Positions 35,464-43,926 of a DNA stretch of 64,000 nt are shown here, piece after piece. This DNA comes from Flavobacteriaceae bacterium MAR_2009_75 (GTDB taxonomy: Bacteria > Bacteroidota > Bacteroidia > Flavobacteriales > Flavobacteriaceae). Where the stretch lies: NCBI GenBank assembly GCA_002813285.1, contig PHTZ01000001.1, forward strand, positions 4,401,501-4,465,500, in the 5' to 3' direction. Positions within the stretch are counted from its first letter, which is position 1. Each line of letters starts with the position of its first letter. The notes beneath the pieces were generated by a model. It was given only the letters and a program-made list of their open reading frames with translations, was not told where the DNA came from and searched no databases. A program made the translations under genes and the position numbers.

Positions 35464-36107
35464 TCTACAAGCTTATTGATCAGTTCTTTTTTTACTTCAT
35501 GCTTTCCTTCAAAAATAATCTGTTCCACAGAATCACCGAATAATTCGTTCATTTTTTCCTCTTCGGCCTTGAGTCGATCGACATTGATAAATTCATCTTT
35601 ATCGCCTACCAATAGAGTTACCTTCGTATTATTCTTCTGTAAAAATTCAAAATCGCATTTTTTCAATTCATTTGGTAGGCCACCGGCGTATAAAACCAAT
35701 TGTTTGCATTTAAGTTTTTTTTGTGCCACCCAACGTGATGCGATCGACACCCCTTGAGAAAATCCGAAGATGATCAGGTTACAGTTTTCAGGTATGCGTT
35801 CTTGGTGCAGTACACTATCTAGATACGCAATTACATTTTTAGTTTCTCTTGCCGTTTCTTCTTTGGTTAGCCAGCTCGCCCCGACGTGGCGGTATTTACT
35901 ATTGAGATAATATTTAGACGGTGCCTGTGGAGCAATTATATAGTTTTCGTCTTTTGGTAGATCATCAAAATATTTTAAAAAATAACGGCTTAGATAACCG
36001 ATACCATGTAGAACGACCCAAACATTTTTAGTCTTGTTGCCTAGCTTGTTCAGGGTAGAATAAGAATTGGTACTGACATAACTTACGGTTTTCTCTGTTG
36101 TGTTCAT
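35460..36107 (-). CDS. Alpha/beta-hydrolase, phospholipase/carboxylesterase type
   Basis: A 215-residue serine hydrolase. The nucleophile elbow GFSQG, the oxyanion strand VVLHGIGY, the acid Asp in LLVGDKDEFI and the catalytic His in FEGKHEV follow the expected order. It resembles small carboxylesterases that cleave acyl esters or thioesters. The frame is open to 36164, but the ATG at 36107 gives the usual N-terminus and leaves room for the divergent menI promoter. It is the first of the three-gene leftward group. Confidence 0.85.
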   Translation of the reverse strand: MNTTEKTVSYVSTNSYSTLNKLGNKTKNVWVVLHGIGYLSRYFLKYFDDLPKDENYIIAPQAPSKYYLNSKYRHVGASWLTKEETARETKNVIAYLDSVLHQERIPENCNLIIFGFSQGVSIASRWVAQKKLKCKQLVLYAGGLPNELKKCDFEFLQKNNTKVTLLVGDKDEFINVDRLKAEEEKMNELFGDSVEQIIFEGKHEVKKELINKLVE

Positions 36108-36175
36108 GTTAAAATCTCTGCTCAAGTGGGGTGTTAGTGATGGGCTATTGTTTAATTTTACCAAAAATATAATTT

Positions 36176-36601
36176 ATGGAGGGCTACAAAGAAAAAATAC
36201 TGAAAGTTTGTAACAAGTCGTCGAAAAACACACTTATGGAAACTTTGGAAATCGAGTATACCGATGTAGGAGCCGACTTTTTAGTTGCAAAAATGCCAGT
36301 GAACTCTAAGGTACATCAACCTGATGGTGTTCTTCATGGTGGGGCCATGGTGGCTTTGGCCGAAAGTGTCGGTAGTATGGCCTCTTATATTTTTCTTGAT
36401 GCCCAAAAATTTGCCATTCGTGGTATAGAAATATCCGCGAATCATGTGAAGAGTGTGCGTGATGGCGATGTATTTGCCAAGGCTACTCTTTTGCATAAAG
36501 GCCGTACTACTCAGGTTTGGGATATAAAAATTACAAACCCAAATGATGAACTGGTTTCCATTTGCAAATTGACCACTATAGCATTGCAGAAGCAAAAATG
36601 A
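36176..36601 (+). CDS. menI: Hotdog thioesterase, likely DHNA-CoA hydrolase MenI
   Basis: A 141-residue PaaI/YdiI-type hotdog protein. Residues 51-67 (GVLHGGAMVALAESVGS) closely follow E. coli MenI/YdiI, with His54 and catalytic Glu63, and the ISANHVKSVRDG and QVWDIKI segments also align. MenI hydrolyses 1,4-dihydroxy-2-naphthoyl-CoA to free DHNA in menaquinone synthesis. Its stop overlaps the menF start (ATGA), and menD follows, which makes this role much more likely than a generic thioesterase. Confidence 0.85.
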   Translation: MEGYKEKILKVCNKSSKNTLMETLEIEYTDVGADFLVAKMPVNSKVHQPDGVLHGGAMVALAESVGSMASYIFLDAQKFAIRGIEISANHVKSVRDGDVFAKATLLHKGRTTQVWDIKITNPNDELVSICKLTTIALQKQK

Positions 36602-37704
36602 TTCAAACAGATTTTTTTGAAAATATAGAGGAACAACTTTCAAATGAGCTTCCTCTAGTAGTTTATCGAAAACCCAAGGAGGTAACCTTGAAAGTTATTT
36701 TTCAAGATGAAGATGATTTAGTGTCGGTTAAAGATTTTACCGAAACCGGTTTTGTATTTGCGCCCTTCGATCAAGAAAAACCCACTTTACTTCTTAGGCC
36801 CGACCAATTTTTTGAACTAGAAACTTTCGACACCGAAGATTACGATTCAAAGCACACTTTACCATTTATCGATGTTGATGAAAAAAAGGAATTTCATCTT
36901 AGATTGGTCGAAAATGGACTCGCTGAAATTGAACGAGGAAATTTTGACAAAGTGGTCTTATCAAGATGCCTACGAGTACCTATGGAATCGAAGCCTTTAA
37001 ATTTGTTCAAAAAACTATTGGGAAAATATGAAAACGCCTTTTGTTATTTATGGTATCACCCAAAGGTAGGACTTTGGATGGGAGCTACCCCTGAAATTTT
37101 ACTGCGGGTAGAAAACAAAAAGATGACTACAATTTCGCTGGCCGGAACCCAGAAATTTCGAGAAAACGAAAATATCAAATGGGAAAAAAAAGAATTAAAA
37201 GAACAGAAATTTGTTACCGATTATATCGTCGATGCGTTGGAGGGTAAAGTATCAAATTTGACTTTAGGTGAAACCGAATCGATTCGGGCAGGAAATCTTC
37301 TTCACTTGCGTACCAAAATATCGGCAAATTTGAACGATGATGGGTTGAACAATGTTTTAAAGGCTCTACACCCAACTCCGGCTGTTTGCGGGCTTCCCAG
37401 AAAAAGTTCTGAAGATTTTATTTTGGCAAATGAGAATTATGCCAGAGAGTTTTATACTGGGTATTTGGGCGAGCTGAATTTTAAGGTGGAGAGAAAAAGA
37501 AATTCGCGAAGGGCCAATCAAGAAAATCAAGTTTACCGAAGCATCTCTAAACAATCGACCCTATTTGTAAATCTTAGATGTCTAAAATTACTGGGTAACG
37601 AGGTTCTTATTTATGTAGGTGGCGGAATTACAAAAGAATCCGACCCAGAAAATGAGTGGGATGAGACCGTTTCTAAAAGTAAGACCATGCTTAACATTTT
37701 GTAA
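36598..37704 (+). CDS. menF: Isochorismate synthase MenF
   Basis: A 368-residue chorismate-binding enzyme. The C-terminal domain carries KVVLSRCLRV, the WMGATPEILL substrate loop, SLAGTQKF with the active-site segment, LHPTPAVCGLPR and GGGITKESDPENEWDET, all typical of isochorismate synthases. It turns chorismate to isochorismate, the entry step to menaquinone. ATG 36598 is chosen because it overlaps the menI stop. An in-frame non-ATG start 12 codons upstream would lie within menI. The N-terminal domain is short, as in other Bacteroidota MenF. Confidence 0.92.
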   Translation: MIQTDFFENIEEQLSNELPLVVYRKPKEVTLKVIFQDEDDLVSVKDFTETGFVFAPFDQEKPTLLLRPDQFFELETFDTEDYDSKHTLPFIDVDEKKEFHLRLVENGLAEIERGNFDKVVLSRCLRVPMESKPLNLFKKLLGKYENAFCYLWYHPKVGLWMGATPEILLRVENKKMTTISLAGTQKFRENENIKWEKKELKEQKFVTDYIVDALEGKVSNLTLGETESIRAGNLLHLRTKISANLNDDGLNNVLKALHPTPAVCGLPRKSSEDFILANENYAREFYTGYLGELNFKVERKRNSRRANQENQVYRSISKQSTLFVNLRCLKLLGNEVLIYVGGGITKESDPENEWDETVSKSKTMLNIL

Positions 37705-37713
37705 CGGCTAGTG

Positions 37714-37745
37714 TTGGGTCAAGTTATGTAGGCGTTGTATTTTTG
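37714..37745 (+). promoter_or_regulatory. Promoter immediately ahead of menD
   Basis: TTG at 37714-37716 and TATTTTTG at 37738-37745 are 21 bp apart. The predicted start point is only 1-3 nt before the menD ATG at 37752, so transcripts from here would be leaderless or nearly so. Confidence 0.75.
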
Positions 37746-37751
37746 TGCTTA

Positions 37752-39506
37752 ATGAAACATTCAAGCATACCCTCTGCCCAATTAGTGCTTCAGCACTGTA
37801 AGGCCAAAAAAATAAAGAATATTGTTATTTCGCCTGGTTCAAGAAATGCGCCTTTGACCATTGGTTTTACCGAAGACCCCTACTTTTCATGTTTTAGTAT
37901 CGTTGATGAGCGTAGTGCAGGTTTTTTTGCTTTAGGTATTGCCCAACAGCTAAACGAACCCGTTGCTGTGGTCTGTACCTCTGGTAGTGCACTGTTGAAC
38001 TACTACCCGGCGGTCGCGGAAGCCTTTTATAGTGGTATACCATTAGTGGTCATATCTGCAGACCGCCCAGTTTATAAAATAGATGTGGGCGATGGGCAAA
38101 CCATACGTCAAGACGATGTTTTTCATAGGCATATCGGTCACTCGGCAAATTTAAAACAAGATGTAAGCCATTCGGTCAACCGGGTGCAGAAATATATGCC
38201 AGACTGGCTAGGTACCGCATCCATTAATGAGAAACAAGATGAGGTAAAAACCTATAATGATTCTGAACTGAACAAGGCATTGAATATTGCGCTTCAAGTG
38301 AAACTTCCCGTTCATATGAATGTACCTTTCGAAGAGCCTTTGTACGATACCTTGACAAATGAAACTACAACTGCATTGACCGTTGAGGTTAAAGAAGAAA
38401 GTCCGCTAACTGTAGAAAACATAGAAGGGTTTTTAGAAGAATGGAATTCCTCCCAAAGAAAGATGGTGCTTGTTGGGGTGAACCCTCCGAATACAGTAGA
38501 ACAGATGTATTTAGATATTCTGGCTTCTGATCCTTCGGTAATAGTTTTGACCGAGACGACATCCAACATACATCACCCCCATTTTTTCCAAAGCATTGAT
38601 AGTATTTTAGCACCCATTGAAAAATCAGAAAATAGGGACTTGTTATTTGAGCAATTGAAGCCAGATATTCTTCTGACATTTGGAGGCTTGGTCGTTTCAA
38701 AAAAAATCAAAGCATTTTTAAGGGAACATAAACCTTTACACCATTGGCATATTGATGAAATAAAAGCTTTTAATACCTTTTTCTGCTTGTCTCATCATTT
38801 TAAAACAAATGTCAACAATTTCTTTGATCAGTTCATAAAGGGTATAACTCCGATAGAAAGTAAGTACTTCCATTTTTGGAACGAAAAGAAGGAAGTTTAT
38901 AAAAGGAAAAGGAATGTATATTTTGAACAGGTCACTTTTTCTGATTTAAAGGCGTTTAAGTTTTTGATTGAGAGTATTCCGTTTGAATATCAGATACAAC
39001 TATCTAATAGTTCTACAGTTAGGTACACTCAACTTTTTGATATGCATTCTTCGAACCGTATTTTTTGCAATAGAGGAACAAGTGGTATTGATGGTAGTAC
39101 CTCGACGGCGGTAGGTGCTGCTTTTTATGATAAAGCCCCAACTGTTCTGATTACGGGAGACCTAAGTTTTTTTTACGATAGTAATGGATTGTGGAACCAA
39201 TATATCAGACCTGATTTTCGAATTGTAGTAATTAACAATAATGGGGGAGGCATTTTTCGAATACTACCTGGAAAGGAGGAAACTGATAATTTTGATAGGT
39301 ATTTCGAAACTTCTCACCATCTATCTTGCAAACAAATAAGTAAGCAGTTCGGTTTTGATTATTCAATCGCTTCTGACGAAAAGAATTTAAAACAGTGCTT
39401 AAAAGATTTCTATATGCCGTCGAATTCTCCTAAAATACTTGAAGTAGTTACCCCGAGATTATTGAATGACAAAATTTTGCTCGGTTATTTTGATTTTATA
39501 TCTTAG
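37752..39506 (+). CDS. menD: SEPHCHC synthase MenD
   Basis: A 584-residue thiamine-diphosphate enzyme. ISPGSRNAPL and VDERSAGFFALGIA (with the catalytic Glu) form the N-terminal part, and NRGTSGIDGSTSTAVGAAF and ITGDLSFFYDSNG (the metal/TPP site) the C-terminal part. It joins isochorismate and 2-oxoglutarate to give 2-succinyl-5-enolpyruvyl-6-hydroxy-3-cyclohexene-1-carboxylate. ATG 37752 is preferred to a TTG three codons upstream. It follows menF after 47 bp and has its own strong promoter, so it can be transcribed both with and without menF. Confidence 0.95.
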   Translation: MKHSSIPSAQLVLQHCKAKKIKNIVISPGSRNAPLTIGFTEDPYFSCFSIVDERSAGFFALGIAQQLNEPVAVVCTSGSALLNYYPAVAEAFYSGIPLVVISADRPVYKIDVGDGQTIRQDDVFHRHIGHSANLKQDVSHSVNRVQKYMPDWLGTASINEKQDEVKTYNDSELNKALNIALQVKLPVHMNVPFEEPLYDTLTNETTTALTVEVKEESPLTVENIEGFLEEWNSSQRKMVLVGVNPPNTVEQMYLDILASDPSVIVLTETTSNIHHPHFFQSIDSILAPIEKSENRDLLFEQLKPDILLTFGGLVVSKKIKAFLREHKPLHHWHIDEIKAFNTFFCLSHHFKTNVNNFFDQFIKGITPIESKYFHFWNEKKEVYKRKRNVYFEQVTFSDLKAFKFLIESIPFEYQIQLSNSSTVRYTQLFDMHSSNRIFCNRGTSGIDGSTSTAVGAAFYDKAPTVLITGDLSFFYDSNGLWNQYIRPDFRIVVINNNGGGIFRILPGKEETDNFDRYFETSHHLSCKQISKQFGFDYSIASDEKNLKQCLKDFYMPSNSPKILEVVTPRLLNDKILLGYFDFIS

Positions 39507-39546
39507 GCTAAATATTAACCTTAATTAATTATAGACACTAACTATT

Positions 39547-39888
39547 ATGAGTAAGAGAGACGATTTAATTGCCAAGTACGCAACAGACATTAAAGATAAA
39601 TTCGGTGAAAGTGCCGATATGGATCTTTTAACAAAAGTAACCGTAGGTCTCGGTCCGGCGATTTACAATATCGATGCTTCAAAGGTCTCTGGGGGAGACC
39701 AAAAAGAGCTGGAGACTGTTAAGAAAAACTACCTGATAAAAAAATTGGGTATGACAGACAGTCCTGAATTAATGGACGCGGTTAAACAAGTCGTTGAGAA
39801 ATACGGTTCGTCTAACAAAAACAAACACAGAGCGGTTGTCTATTATATGTTATGTAAGCATTTTGATAAAGCTTCAATCTACAACTAA
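39547..39888 (+). CDS. DUF2853 family protein
   Basis: A 113-residue soluble, mainly helical protein matching the DUF2853 type (KVTVGLGPAIYN and the C-terminal NKHRAVVYYMLCKHF). The function is unknown. It follows menD after 40 bp and is closed by its own terminator. In other Flavobacteriia I recall it next to menaquinone genes, often close to menB, but here no menB follows. Confidence 0.85.
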   Translation: MSKRDDLIAKYATDIKDKFGESADMDLLTKVTVGLGPAIYNIDASKVSGGDQKELETVKKNYLIKKLGMTDSPELMDAVKQVVEKYGSSNKNKHRAVVYYMLCKHFDKASIYN

Positions 39889-39908
39889 ATCGCTTTAAAC
39901 ATCAAATG

Positions 39909-39938
39909 ACCGCCTGTTCTACAATGGGCGGTTTTTTT
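39909..39938 (+). terminator. Terminator after the DUF2853 gene
   Basis: ACCGCC pairs with GGCGGT around a 12-nt loop and is followed by seven T. It ends the menI-menF-menD-DUF2853 unit. Confidence 0.82.
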
Positions 39939-39956
39939 ATACCCGATTATTAAGAT

Positions 39957-39964
39957 TACTTTTG
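39957..39964 (+). promoter_or_regulatory. -7 element abutting the CvfB-like start
   Basis: TACTTTTG is an exact TAnnTTTG match, and only four bases (CCAA) separate it from the ATG at 39969. The upstream -33 position falls in the T-run of the preceding terminator and has TTT, not TTG. Transcription would begin at or next to the A of ATG. Confidence 0.6.
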
Positions 39965-39968
39965 CCAA

Positions 39969-40799
39969 ATGATCGAACTAGGAAATTACAATGAGCTCGA
40001 AGTTTTAAGAGATACCAGTGTTGGTTTGTTTTTGGGCAGCGAAACGGGTACAGAAATATTGCTGCCGAATAAATATGTGCCAAAAAACATAGATATTGGT
40101 GATAAAATTAGAGTATTTTGCTACCTAGACCATGAAGAAAGGCCTATTTCCACCACCTTGTCACCTACAGTATTGCGTAATGAATTCGGCTTTTTAAAGG
40201 TGGTCGAAGTCAATAAAATCGGTGCATTTTTAGATTGGGGACTTGAAAAACATTTGTTAGTTCCTTTTAGTGAGCAGCGAGATAAAATGAAAGAAGGGCA
40301 GTGGTATGTGGTGCACTGTTATTTAGATGATATTTCTTTTCGATTAGTGGGGTCTAATAAAACGGACAAATTTTTAGATAATGAAAATTTATCCGTCAGA
40401 GAAAGGCAAGAAGTAGATTTATTGTTCACCCGGTTGACCGATTTGGGTTGGGATGTTATCATAAATAACATTCATAAAGGACTTGTTTATTCAAATGAAA
40501 TTTACAAAAGGGTAGCAGTGGGGGATCGCGCTAAGGGGTATGTTAAAAAGATTCGGTCTGACAATAAAATTGATATTTCGCTTCAACCTATTGGTGAGAA
40601 TATTTTGGAACCCACAGCAAATCTAATTTATCAAAAACTAAAGGCCAATGGTGGTTTCTTGGCACTTCATGACAAATCATCTCCTGAAGATATTAAGAGA
40701 GAATTGCAGATGAGCAAAAAAACTTTTAAGAAAGGTATCGGAACGTTATATAAAGAACGAAAAATTGAGATAAAAGAAGATGGCATTCAGGTACTGTAA
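39969..40799 (+). CDS. CvfB-like S1-domain RNA-binding protein
   Basis: A 276-residue protein with several S1-like beta-barrels. The first covers about 1-65, the second about 68-130 (FLKVVEVNKIGAFLDWG), the third about 145-210 (VGDRAKGYVKKIRSDNKIDISLQ), and a winged-helix at the C-terminus includes KKTFKKGIGTLYKERKIEI. This is the CvfB layout. CvfB affects virulence gene expression in staphylococci and binds RNA; the target here is unknown. It lies within the menaquinone region and seems to have a leaderless transcript, which would be fitting for a translation-linked regulator but is only inferred. Confidence 0.88.
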   Translation: MIELGNYNELEVLRDTSVGLFLGSETGTEILLPNKYVPKNIDIGDKIRVFCYLDHEERPISTTLSPTVLRNEFGFLKVVEVNKIGAFLDWGLEKHLLVPFSEQRDKMKEGQWYVVHCYLDDISFRLVGSNKTDKFLDNENLSVRERQEVDLLFTRLTDLGWDVIINNIHKGLVYSNEIYKRVAVGDRAKGYVKKIRSDNKIDISLQPIGENILEPTANLIYQKLKANGGFLALHDKSSPEDIKRELQMSKKTFKKGIGTLYKERKIEIKEDGIQVL

Positions 40800-40899
40800 C
40801 TTTAATAATCAGTTACAGCTAGATGTTGTATGGTGCTGTAAATCAAATAAATAAATTGTAGTACACCACACAATTCTACTTTTTGACCACAAAAATTTA

Positions 40900-40907
40900 T
40901 AATTTTG
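40900..40907 (+). promoter_or_regulatory. Possible -7 element for the SPOR-like gene and menA
   Basis: TAATTTTG matches TAnnTTTG, 82 bp ahead of the ATG at 40990. No TTG lies at the proper spacing. Confidence 0.3.
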
Positions 40908-40989
40908 CAACATTCGAAGAGTGTATTTCATCGATCTTTGGGTATTTTAGTTAACTTTAACATTGAAACCCCGTAAAACCTAATGACAT

Positions 40990-41589
40990 ATGCCATTTAT
41001 TGAAGAAAGCGATCTTTTAGAATTGCATAAAGATATAGATAAGGCCCAAATCATTAATGAACGTCTCTTAGACCAAATCAAGTTCAAGAACAAAGAGATA
41101 AAAAAAAGTAAAGTGCAGCGAAATGTTTTGGCTGGTATCACCGGACTCTTTCTTATAGGAACCTTGATAGTATTCTCTTTCACTGCGGGTAGAAGTGTTT
41201 CTAATAACTTTGAGAGCCCAAGCAATTTACTGGTTTCAATTGATAGTTTAGACGCAATTAAATCTCGTATAGACAACCTTAAGCAACAAAATGAAGAATT
41301 GAGCCTGGTTCGTGAATTTTATCTTGCCAAGAAATTTTTACAGAAAGAAAAAATTTACTCAGTGCAGGTGAAATCATTTGTTGAAAATAATGTTACGCTG
41401 GCCTCAGAGGCCTTAACAAACACCTTGTTTGTTAAGACAAATCCATTTTATTCCTACTCTTTAGGTAACTTTGAGACTTTAGAAGAAGCACAAACATTCA
41501 GACAACAATTAGTTGACCTTGGTTTTCCTGATGCATTTGTAGCTTCATATAAGGATGGTAAAAGAATTCAAATAGAAGACCCTTTTTGA
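40990..41589 (+). CDS. Membrane-anchored SPOR-like protein of unknown function
   Basis: A 199-residue protein: charged cytoplasmic helix (1-45), one membrane segment (about 48-66), coiled-coil-prone stretch (about 83-105) and a C-terminal domain with YSVQVKSF...YSLGNFETLEEAQTFRQQLVDLGFPDAFVASY. That pattern, a strand, then a GNF-type turn and a helix over residues, resembles SPOR/tetratricopeptide-independent peptidoglycan-binding domains, but the match is by eye. menA starts 1 bp after its stop, so the two are co-transcribed and probably coupled. Confidence 0.7.
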   Translation: MPFIEESDLLELHKDIDKAQIINERLLDQIKFKNKEIKKSKVQRNVLAGITGLFLIGTLIVFSFTAGRSVSNNFESPSNLLVSIDSLDAIKSRIDNLKQQNEELSLVREFYLAKKFLQKEKIYSVQVKSFVENNVTLASEALTNTLFVKTNPFYSYSLGNFETLEEAQTFRQQLVDLGFPDAFVASYKDGKRIQIEDPF

Positions 41590-41590
41590 T

Positions 41591-42499
41591 TTGACAAAAG
41601 TTAAGGCTTGGGTAAGTGCGGCTAGATTACGTACATTACCTTTATCTGTTTCAGGTATCATAGTGGGTACAGCACTGGCTAGATACTACGGGAAATTTGA
41701 TAGTATTATTTTTATATTGGCATTGGTAACTACAGTGGCATTTCAAGTAACCTCCAACTTTGCAAATGACTATGGTGATGGGGTAAAGGGTACTGATAAT
41801 GATGATAGAATTGGCCCAAAGAGAGCAATACAAAGTGGTTTGTTAAATCGTTTAGAGCTTAAACAAGGTATAATTGTAGCTATAGGGGTCGATGTTATTC
41901 TAGTATTGGCATTAATTTATGTTGCTTTTGGTATAGAAAATGGTTTTTACCCATTACTGTTTTTGTTTTTGGGTGGTTTCAGTATTTGGGCGGCAGTGAG
42001 ATATACGGTTGGGCAAAAGGCGTATGGATATAGAGGCTTAGGAGATGTTTTTGTATTCATTTTTTTTGGGATATTGTCCGTTATGGGGTGTATGTTTCTT
42101 TACACAAAGTTTTTAACATGGTTGTCGGTATTACCAGCGATTGCTATCGGCTTACTTAGTACAGGTGTACTTAATCTTAATAATTTGAGGGACTATAATT
42201 CTGATAAGAAAGCAGGTAAAAATACCCTGGTAGTGAAAATGGGATTTAGCCGAGGCAAAAAGTATCATTATATCTTATTACTGTTCGCTTTAATAAGTGT
42301 CATAATATTTTGTGCCATTGCATTTGAAAATTGGACTGCTATATTACCATTGTTTGCATTTGTACCGATTGTTATACATTTGAGAAAAGTATACAAAACC
42401 ACAAAACCTGAATTGTTTGACCCCGAATTGAAGAAACTTGCTTTGAGTGCATTCTTTTTAGCGGTATTACTTTACGTAACTTGTAATAATTTTTTGTAA
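41591..42499 (+). CDS. menA: 1,4-dihydroxy-2-naphthoate polyprenyltransferase MenA
   Basis: A 302-residue UbiA-family membrane enzyme with about nine helices. The first Asp-rich motif is NDYGDGVKGTD (about 57-67), and the second is NLRDYNSDKKAGKNTL (about 198-213); both bind Mg and the prenyl diphosphate. It prenylates DHNA to demethylmenaquinone at the inner membrane. The start is TTG at 41591, directly after the upstream stop. No in-frame ATG is near, and the first residues TKVKAWVSAARLRTLPLSVSG match the family N-terminus. Confidence 0.93.
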   Translation: MTKVKAWVSAARLRTLPLSVSGIIVGTALARYYGKFDSIIFILALVTTVAFQVTSNFANDYGDGVKGTDNDDRIGPKRAIQSGLLNRLELKQGIIVAIGVDVILVLALIYVAFGIENGFYPLLFLFLGGFSIWAAVRYTVGQKAYGYRGLGDVFVFIFFGILSVMGCMFLYTKFLTWLSVLPAIAIGLLSTGVLNLNNLRDYNSDKKAGKNTLVVKMGFSRGKKYHYILLLFALISVIIFCAIAFENWTAILPLFAFVPIVIHLRKVYKTTKPELFDPELKKLALSAFFLAVLLYVTCNNFL

Positions 42500-42532
42500 T
42501 TTTATAAATAAACCTACTAAATACTACCCAGT

Positions 42533-43285
42533 TTGGAACAGCCGATTAAAATTCTTATTGTAGAAGATAATGTTATAATTGCCGATGATATGCAATCGAT
42601 GCTCGAAGAAATCGGGTATGAAATTGTAGACAATGTTATCGTCTATGAACAAGCCGAAGAGGTGCTAAAGACCCAACATGTAGACCTAGTACTGATAGAT
42701 ATAATTTTAGCTTCTGATAAAACAGGAATTGATTTGGGTAAGCATATACGGGCGAACTACGATATCCCATTTATATTCGTGACTTCAAACTCAGACCGTG
42801 CTACGGTAGAAAATGCAAAGACAGTTAAACCTAATGGGTATTTGGTGAAACCATTCGAGCAACAAGATCTTTATACTTCTATTGAAATTGCTCTTTCAAA
42901 TTTTATAAGAACAGATAAATCGTCGGCACCTGCCGCACCGGTCGACGAAGATGTACCTATGTCAAATACGGTATTGAAAGATTCTATATTTGTAAAAAAG
43001 CAACACTTGTACTACAGAATTCAGTTCAGTGATATTCGATTTATCAAGGCAGATAATGTTTACTTAGAGGTGAATACGGTCGATAAGAAGTTCTTGGTCA
43101 GATCACCCTTAAAAGACTATTTAGAAAAATTACCCAAAAACAAGTTTTATAGGGCTCACAAATCTTATATCGTGAATGTTGACCATATAGACGCGATTAA
43201 TTCAAAAGATATTATGATTAAAGATACCCTTATACCGATTTCAAAAGATTTTAAAGAGTTTATAATTTCAGCGATGAACTCATAA
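42533..43285 (+). CDS. LytTR-type response regulator
   Basis: A 250-residue two-domain regulator. The receiver domain (about 4-122) has acidic pair ED at 11-12, phosphoacceptor Asp56 in DLVLIDIIL and Lys in GYLVKPF. The LytTR DNA-binding domain (about 150-248) includes IRFIKADNVYLEV and KNKFYRAHKSYIVNVDHI. Translation must begin at TTG 42533, since the first strand KILIVEDN follows at once. Such regulators often pair with TPR-bearing HisKA_2 kinases, and one is encoded 641 bp downstream, so the two may form one system. A strong terminator closes the gene. Confidence 0.92.
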   Translation: MEQPIKILIVEDNVIIADDMQSMLEEIGYEIVDNVIVYEQAEEVLKTQHVDLVLIDIILASDKTGIDLGKHIRANYDIPFIFVTSNSDRATVENAKTVKPNGYLVKPFEQQDLYTSIEIALSNFIRTDKSSAPAAPVDEDVPMSNTVLKDSIFVKKQHLYYRIQFSDIRFIKADNVYLEVNTVDKKFLVRSPLKDYLEKLPKNKFYRAHKSYIVNVDHIDAINSKDIMIKDTLIPISKDFKEFIISAMNS

Positions 43286-43306
43286 GATTTACGCTTTAGT
43301 GTTATA

Positions 43307-43341
43307 AAAGGGGAAGGCTATTAGCCTTCCCCTTTCTTTTT
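43307..43341. terminator. Bidirectional terminator after the LytTR gene
   Basis: A 14-bp perfect stem (AAAGGGGAAGGCTA with TAGCCTTCCCCTTT, one base between) followed by CTTTTT on the plus strand and TTTTAT on the minus strand. Confidence 0.88.
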
Positions 43342-43401
43342 AATATCAATTTTGGGTAAGTAGACCACATCAAAATAGTGTTTCACAACAATAGTTTTCA
43401 T
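43321..43401 (-). CDS. Possible 26-residue small protein with strong ribosome site
   Basis: An ATG-initiated frame of 26 codons begins MKTIVVKHYFDVVYLPK and ends in the basic KKKGEG. A perfect AGGAGG (CCTCCT at 43414-43419 on the plus strand) stands 12 bases before the ATG. Such a full Shine-Dalgarno sequence is unusual here, since Bacteroidota genes rarely use it. The stop codon falls inside the hairpin at 43307, which would also end this transcript. A second hairpin at 43497 separates it from the kinase side. No relative is recognised and a chance frame cannot be excluded. Confidence 0.4.
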   Translation of the reverse strand: MKTIVVKHYFDVVYLPKIDIKKKGEG

Positions 43402-43496
43402 TTCAATTCTTATCCTCCTAGTTTAGTTCCAGAATTAATCACATAGATATTATCAAGCGTAATAAATAATTTTTCATTTTCATATAGTGTTCTCGT

Positions 43497-43532
43497 AAAA
43501 GAGTCTTTTCCTAACGGTTAAGACTCTTTTTG
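43497..43532. terminator. Second terminator-like hairpin in the gap
   Basis: AAAAGAGTCTT pairs with AAGACTCTTTT around a 10-14-nt loop, followed by T-rich DNA; the A-run on the other side would serve as a T-run on the minus strand. Confidence 0.65.
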
Positions 43533-43926
43533 TTTTATTAAACTTGACATTAGAGGCAGTAATGCCTTAAAGAACCTTCTTTACAACATAAAATGATTAT
43601 TACACAACAATCTTGCTTCGATTAATACTAACAAAGTATATTTTTGATATTCAGGGTATTATTCTTATTGTTGGGGCAAATAATTACCATGTTATAGTAA
43701 CTGTACGCGAAGAGTTTTTCGGTTGGTTTTCCCCCTTCTATTTGACTTAATTATCCTGTGATGAATTTGAGTTATTTTTTTGCGATAAAAGAAAATAGCG
43801 TTAACTATCAATAATGAACATCAACTTTATATTTTTGTCTAAATAACAGCTGACAGGTTTATTTGTCTAATTATTTTATTGACGGAATGAACATGTTACC
43901 CTTAGGTATTAGTTACCATCTTCAAT

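Larger units (their letters stand above)
43286..43926. other. 641-bp intergenic region between response regulator and kinase
   Basis: Contents, left to right: a near-perfect bidirectional terminator (43307-43341), a possible 26-codon minus-strand gene with AGGAGG (43321-43401), a second hairpin with T-run (43497-43532), then about 390 bp of AT-rich DNA. The last part has a TATTTTTG word at 43830-43837, which may drive the kinase gene but lacks an upstream TTG. No larger reading frame was seen. Confidence 0.6.
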
